The notes below the pieces were generated by a model. That model ran no database searches. It saw nothing but the letters and a program-made list of their open reading frames with translations, and was not told where the DNA came from. Below are positions 6,234 through 7,800 of a stretch of 7,800 bases of DNA, one piece after another. The stretch comes from Spirochaetales bacterium. Lineage in GTDB: Bacteria; Spirochaetota; Spirochaetia; Treponematales; UBA12059. Numbering within the stretch: the first letter of the stretch is position 1; every line of letters begins with the position of its first letter. The stretch covers positions 1-7,800 of the forward strand of contig JAFGUM010000080.1 of the NCBI GenBank assembly GCA_016938515.1. Direction: 5' to 3'. Both the position numbers and the translations under genes were made by a program.

Positions 6234-6380
6234 ACTAGTGTAACAGTCTTACGCACGAAACCACCCGAACATCGGCTCACAAAGGCTATGCTCAAAACCT
6301 TGGCATGCGGATGAATCGAGGGGTTCCCGCGAACCAGTACAGTCGTGATCGAAAATGCAATCGATCACGGCCGCTCCAAC
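6234..6380. other. Spacer between the CHAD gene and the small Ala/Lys-rich gene
   Basis: This 147-base spacer has no supported gene. It holds the inverted repeat at 6344-6369. No ribosome site precedes the CHAD start. I could not settle a promoter here, so it is open whether the upstream small genes are co-transcribed with the CHAD-parA-CYTH operon. Confidence 0.6.
6344..6369. other. Inverted repeat downstream of the 103-residue gene
   Basis: CGTGATCG (6344-6351) and CGATCACG (6362-6369) form a perfect 8-base stem around a 10-base loop. It starts 12 bases past the stop of the small Ala/Lys-rich gene on the minus strand. A T-run is absent after it, so it is either a non-canonical terminator or processing hairpin, or an operator for the CHAD operon. 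Confidence 0.5.
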
Positions 6381-6692
6381 TCAGGCTTTATCGGATTTCT
6401 CCGGCTTATCGGTATCCACGAGCGCCGCCAGCTTGCTCTGGAGACGGAGCTCTTTGGCTTTGAGCTTCTTTTCCGCCCTGGTCTTTGCCATGGCGATCTC
6501 TACGGCTTCGAGCGACTTCGCCTTGCTGGTGATGGCTGCGGTATACTTTGCCCTGGCTACCTGCGCGTCCGCGAGAGCCCGCTCGGCAGCAGCCAGCGCA
6601 TTCTGTGCTGGCTTGACTGTAGCACCCACGTCCACATTTTTTTCCAGCCATTTCCGGGCGGAAGCCAATTTCTGCTCTGCTTTCTTGCTCAT
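6381..6692 (-). CDS. Small Ala/Lys-rich helical protein (unknown function)
   Basis: I do not recognise a family. The 103 residues include 25 Ala and 18 Lys. Apart from residues 20-30 (VDVGATVKPAQ) the chain is predicted by eye to be almost all helix, with a long heptad-like run from 31 to 91 suggesting a coiled coil or helical hairpin. The N-terminus (MSKKAEQK) and residues 70-87 are strongly basic, and the C-terminal tail (DTDKPEKSDKA) is polar. There is no signal peptide or membrane segment. An excellent ribosome site, AGGAGG, sits eight bases before the ATG, so it is probably well expressed. The composition recalls granule-coating phasins and histone H1-like proteins, which bind polyanions or granule surfaces. 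With a polyphosphate-type operon downstream on the same strand, a granule-surface or adaptor role is possible, but that is inference only. Confidence 0.82.
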   Translation of the reverse strand: MSKKAEQKLASARKWLEKNVDVGATVKPAQNALAAAERALADAQVARAKYTAAITSKAKSLEAVEIAMAKTRAEKKLKAKELRLQSKLAALVDTDKPEKSDKA

Positions 6693-6700
6693 TCGTAATT

Positions 6701-6706
6701 CCTCCT
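6701..6706 (-). promoter_or_regulatory. Strong ribosome binding site of the 103-residue gene
   Basis: A perfect AGGAGG on the minus strand, eight bases before the ATG at 6692. It fixes the start and suggests high translation. Confidence 0.8.
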
Positions 6707-6760
6707 CATACTACTGTGGGCTCATCGGCCCGGTTTGGCAGCTTCCAATAACTATTCTGG

Positions 6761-6916
6761 CTAAGTGGCTTGATCCGACAAAAAAGAATCCAGGGCTTCA
6801 TTGAGGATATCCGTTCTGGTAACAGCCGGACGACTCCGGGATGACTGCTGGTTGTACCATTCTATATAACGGTGCAACCTTGTCTCATTCCCCGGTGCTA
6901 TCGCTACGTTTACCAT
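6761..6916 (-). CDS. Ribbon-helix-helix protein 2 (small DNA-binding protein)
   Basis: The ATG at 6916 gives 51 residues that make one complete ribbon-helix-helix unit. A short strand (VNVAIA) is followed by helix A (NETRLHRYIEWYN), a loop with SRSRPAV, then helix B (RTDILNEALDSFL). Such proteins dimerise through the strand, which enters the DNA major groove. The start was chosen because AAAAGG lies just upstream. An ATG at 6958 and a GTG at 6970 would add a Lys-rich tail and overlap the preceding gene, and have poorer ribosome sites. The core aligns without gaps over 47 residues to the product of the upstream gene, with 16 identities by eye, so the pair arose by duplication. Both are more AT-rich than the rest of the window. 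Probable roles are autorepressor, or DNA-binding partner of the ParA encoded downstream (inference). Confidence 0.78.
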   Translation of the reverse strand: MVNVAIAPGNETRLHRYIEWYNQQSSRSRPAVTRTDILNEALDSFLSDQAT

Positions 6917-6941
6917 CCGGGTTTCCTTTTTCTCAGGATTT

Positions 6942-7154
6942 TCATGCTTTTTGGGCATCTGTTTCACCACTGATTGTTTTCAGCGCCTGATCATTATTGG
7001 AGAGCCAACGATCGAGTGCCTGGTTTACTACATCTGCCACTTTGATTTTGGGGCTCACCCTGTCAGGGTCTTTATTGTATGCATCAATATAGTCCCGTAT
7101 CCTCCGGTGGTTTGCCGGTGTAAGCTCAAAATGAAGTTTGTGTGCTTTTATCAC
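6942..7154 (-). CDS. Ribbon-helix-helix protein 1 (small DNA-binding protein)
   Basis: Read from a GTG at 7154 the product has 70 residues. Strand KLHFELT is followed by helix A (NHRRIRDYIDAYN), a loop KDPDRVSPKI, helix B (VADVVNQALDRWL) and a polar tail. The frame stays open to an ATG at 7196. GGAGGAG at 7163-7169 would then lie inside the coding part, whereas it is ideally placed eight bases before the GTG, so 7154 is preferred. It is a paralogue of the next gene on the same strand. Upstream DNA carries regularly phased GCA repeats, the usual sort of target for cooperative ribbon-helix-helix dimers, so autoregulation is likely (inference). No toxin gene of the ParE, MazF or PIN type adjoins it, which argues against a simple antitoxin. 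Confidence 0.8.
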   Translation of the reverse strand: MIKAHKLHFELTPANHRRIRDYIDAYNKDPDRVSPKIKVADVVNQALDRWLSNNDQALKTISGETDAQKA

Positions 7155-7162
7155 CGCTATTG

Positions 7163-7169
7163 CTCCTCC
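7163..7169 (-). promoter_or_regulatory. Ribosome binding site deciding a GTG start
   Basis: GGAGGAG on the minus strand is eight bases before the GTG at 7154. It lies inside the longer ATG-initiated reading from 7196, which it argues against. Confidence 0.75.
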
Positions 7170-7171
7170 AC

Positions 7172-7234
7172 GCACAATTATTAGCAATTCAAGCATTTAA
7201 TGCAAGCACTTTATGCATCTTTATAGTGCATAAT
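7172..7234. repeat. Phased GCA repeats upstream of the ribbon-helix-helix genes, candidate operator
   Basis: On the plus strand GCA followed by a T/A-rich stretch begins at 7172, 7184, 7193, 7206, 7215 and 7228. The spacings of 12, 9, 13, 9 and 13 average about one helical turn. Blocks starting at 7184 and 7206 agree at 11 of their first 15 bases, a 22-base period. Two 13-base units (7191-7203, 7204-7216) agree at 11 of 13, and GCATTTAATGC (7193-7203) is a perfect palindrome. The position directly ahead of a DNA-binding gene pair suggests their binding site. Confidence 0.6.
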
Positions 7235-7342
7235 ATCATTCCATTTTTCCACTTTCCACGAGATCGCTCCGGCTTGACCATAAGCCCCTCCCCACATCAG
7301 ACTATTCACAACACGGTTCGCCGCCGATCAGGAGCGTGATTC
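7235..7342. other. Spacer ahead of the transporter gene
   Basis: This holds the likely promoter region of the divergent transporter gene. TTGACC at 7274-7279 resembles a -35 box, but no good -10 lies at the right distance. No coding capacity with a ribosome site and no terminator-like hairpin was seen. Confidence 0.4.
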
Positions 7343-7800
7343 ATGAAATTCGTCATTCTCGGCCTTGCGATACTGATGTACGGCCTTGTCATCGCGTTTC
7401 CACACCGCAAGGCGTATTTTTCACTCGGAGCGGCGGTTGTGTCCGTCGTACTCGGCGTTGTGTCGCCATCGATGGCCCTCGGCACGCTCATCAACTGGAA
7501 CGTACTACTCATTTACGTTGGCAGCCTGATTATCGCCGACTTGTTCATCTACTCGCGCGTGCCGTCAGTCGTCGCTGACAAAATAGTCGTGCGCGCGCCA
7601 AACCTTGGTTGGGGCGTCGTCTTTATACTGATAATGACGGGTCTTCTGTCGGCCTTCGTCGAAAATGTCGCGACGGTACTCGTAATGGCTCCAATCGCGC
7701 TGGCGCTCAGCGACAAAATGAAGGTAGACGCGCGGTTCTTCATGATGGGGCTGGCGGTGATGTCCAACCTGCAGGGCACCGCGACTCTCGTGGGGGATCC
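7343..7800 (+). CDS. ArsB/NhaD/SLC13-type ion transporter (5' part)
   Basis: The gene starts at an ATG with GGAG eight bases upstream and stays open to the window end (152 full codons). It is very hydrophobic. Likely membrane helices are about residues 2-19, 25-42, 50-69, 88-106 and 109-123. The segment VENVATVLVMAPI (106-118), followed by SNLQGTATLVGDP (141-153), matches the re-entrant signature of the ion transporter superfamily (DNVTTV...APV, then GGTATLIGDPPN), found in ArsB arsenite permeases, NhaD sodium/proton antiporters and SLC13-like anion permeases. It therefore sits in the cytoplasmic membrane and moves an ion or small anion. The substrate cannot be told from this portion. It is transcribed away from the ribbon-helix-helix genes, so the GCA-repeat region could regulate it too. 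Given a polyphosphate operon nearby, phosphate or another anion is conceivable but unsupported. Confidence 0.9.
   Translation, partial: MKFVILGLAILMYGLVIAFPHRKAYFSLGAAVVSVVLGVVSPSMALGTLINWNVLLIYVGSLIIADLFIYSRVPSVVADKIVVRAPNLGWGVVFILIMTGLLSAFVENVATVLVMAPIALALSDKMKVDARFFMMGLAVMSNLQGTATLVGD

Noticed and set aside
6237..6245. TG-T-TACACT on the minus strand as an extended -10 for the CHAD gene
   Set aside because: It ends three bases before the ATG at 6233, so transcription would start inside or after the start codon.
6761..7154. Toxin-antitoxin module
   Set aside because: The ribbon-helix-helix pair could be antitoxin-like, but both are paralogues of each other and no toxin-type gene adjoins them.

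Overview
The window is bacterial chromosomal DNA with short intergenic gaps and Shine-Dalgarno sites of the GGAGG type. Base composition is mixed to moderately GC-rich, except for an AT-rich patch around 6760-7260. I cannot name the organism from the sequence. A spirochaete is only a guess and nothing here proves it. Eleven genes can be supported. Two of them run off the window ends and have no closed reading frame inside it.

Left part (1-3050): a divergent leucyl/phenylalanyl-tRNA-protein transferase-like gene (minus strand, cut at base 1) diverges from a macro-domain ADP-ribose hydrolase gene (plus). The macro gene converges on a ferritin gene (minus). The ferritin gene diverges from a beta-class DNA methyltransferase gene (plus) that has no visible restriction enzyme beside it. 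The macro and methyltransferase genes both lack a Shine-Dalgarno site and carry a -10-like hexamer 6-8 bases before the ATG, so leaderless transcripts are possible.

Middle (3062-6233): a tightly overlapping minus-strand operon of three genes. In transcription order these are a CHAD-domain protein with a degenerate CYTH-like N-terminus, a ParA/MinD-type ATPase, and a CYTH-Nudix fusion enzyme. The junctions are an ATGA overlap and a TAATG overlap. CHAD domains bind polyphosphate, CYTH enzymes cleave inorganic (poly)triphosphates, and Nudix enzymes of the matching type cleave polyphosphate-like or nucleoside-polyphosphate substrates. Orphan ParA ATPases space cargos over the nucleoid. The most economical reading, which is inference, is a system that binds, trims and positions polyphosphate granules.

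Right part (6381-7154), same strand and upstream of that operon: an Ala/Lys-rich helical 103-residue protein and two tandem paralogous ribbon-helix-helix proteins. Ahead of them lies a DNA segment in which GCA steps recur about every helical turn (7172-7234), a likely operator and possibly a centromere-like site. These genes could belong to the same functional island and supply DNA-binding or adaptor parts. At the right edge a divergent plus-strand gene begins an ArsB/NhaD/SLC13-type membrane transporter, cut at base 7800.

No stretch over 300 bases lacks a gene. The longest gaps are 7155-7342 and 6234-6380, and both are described. No tRNA, rRNA, CRISPR array or insertion sequence was seen.
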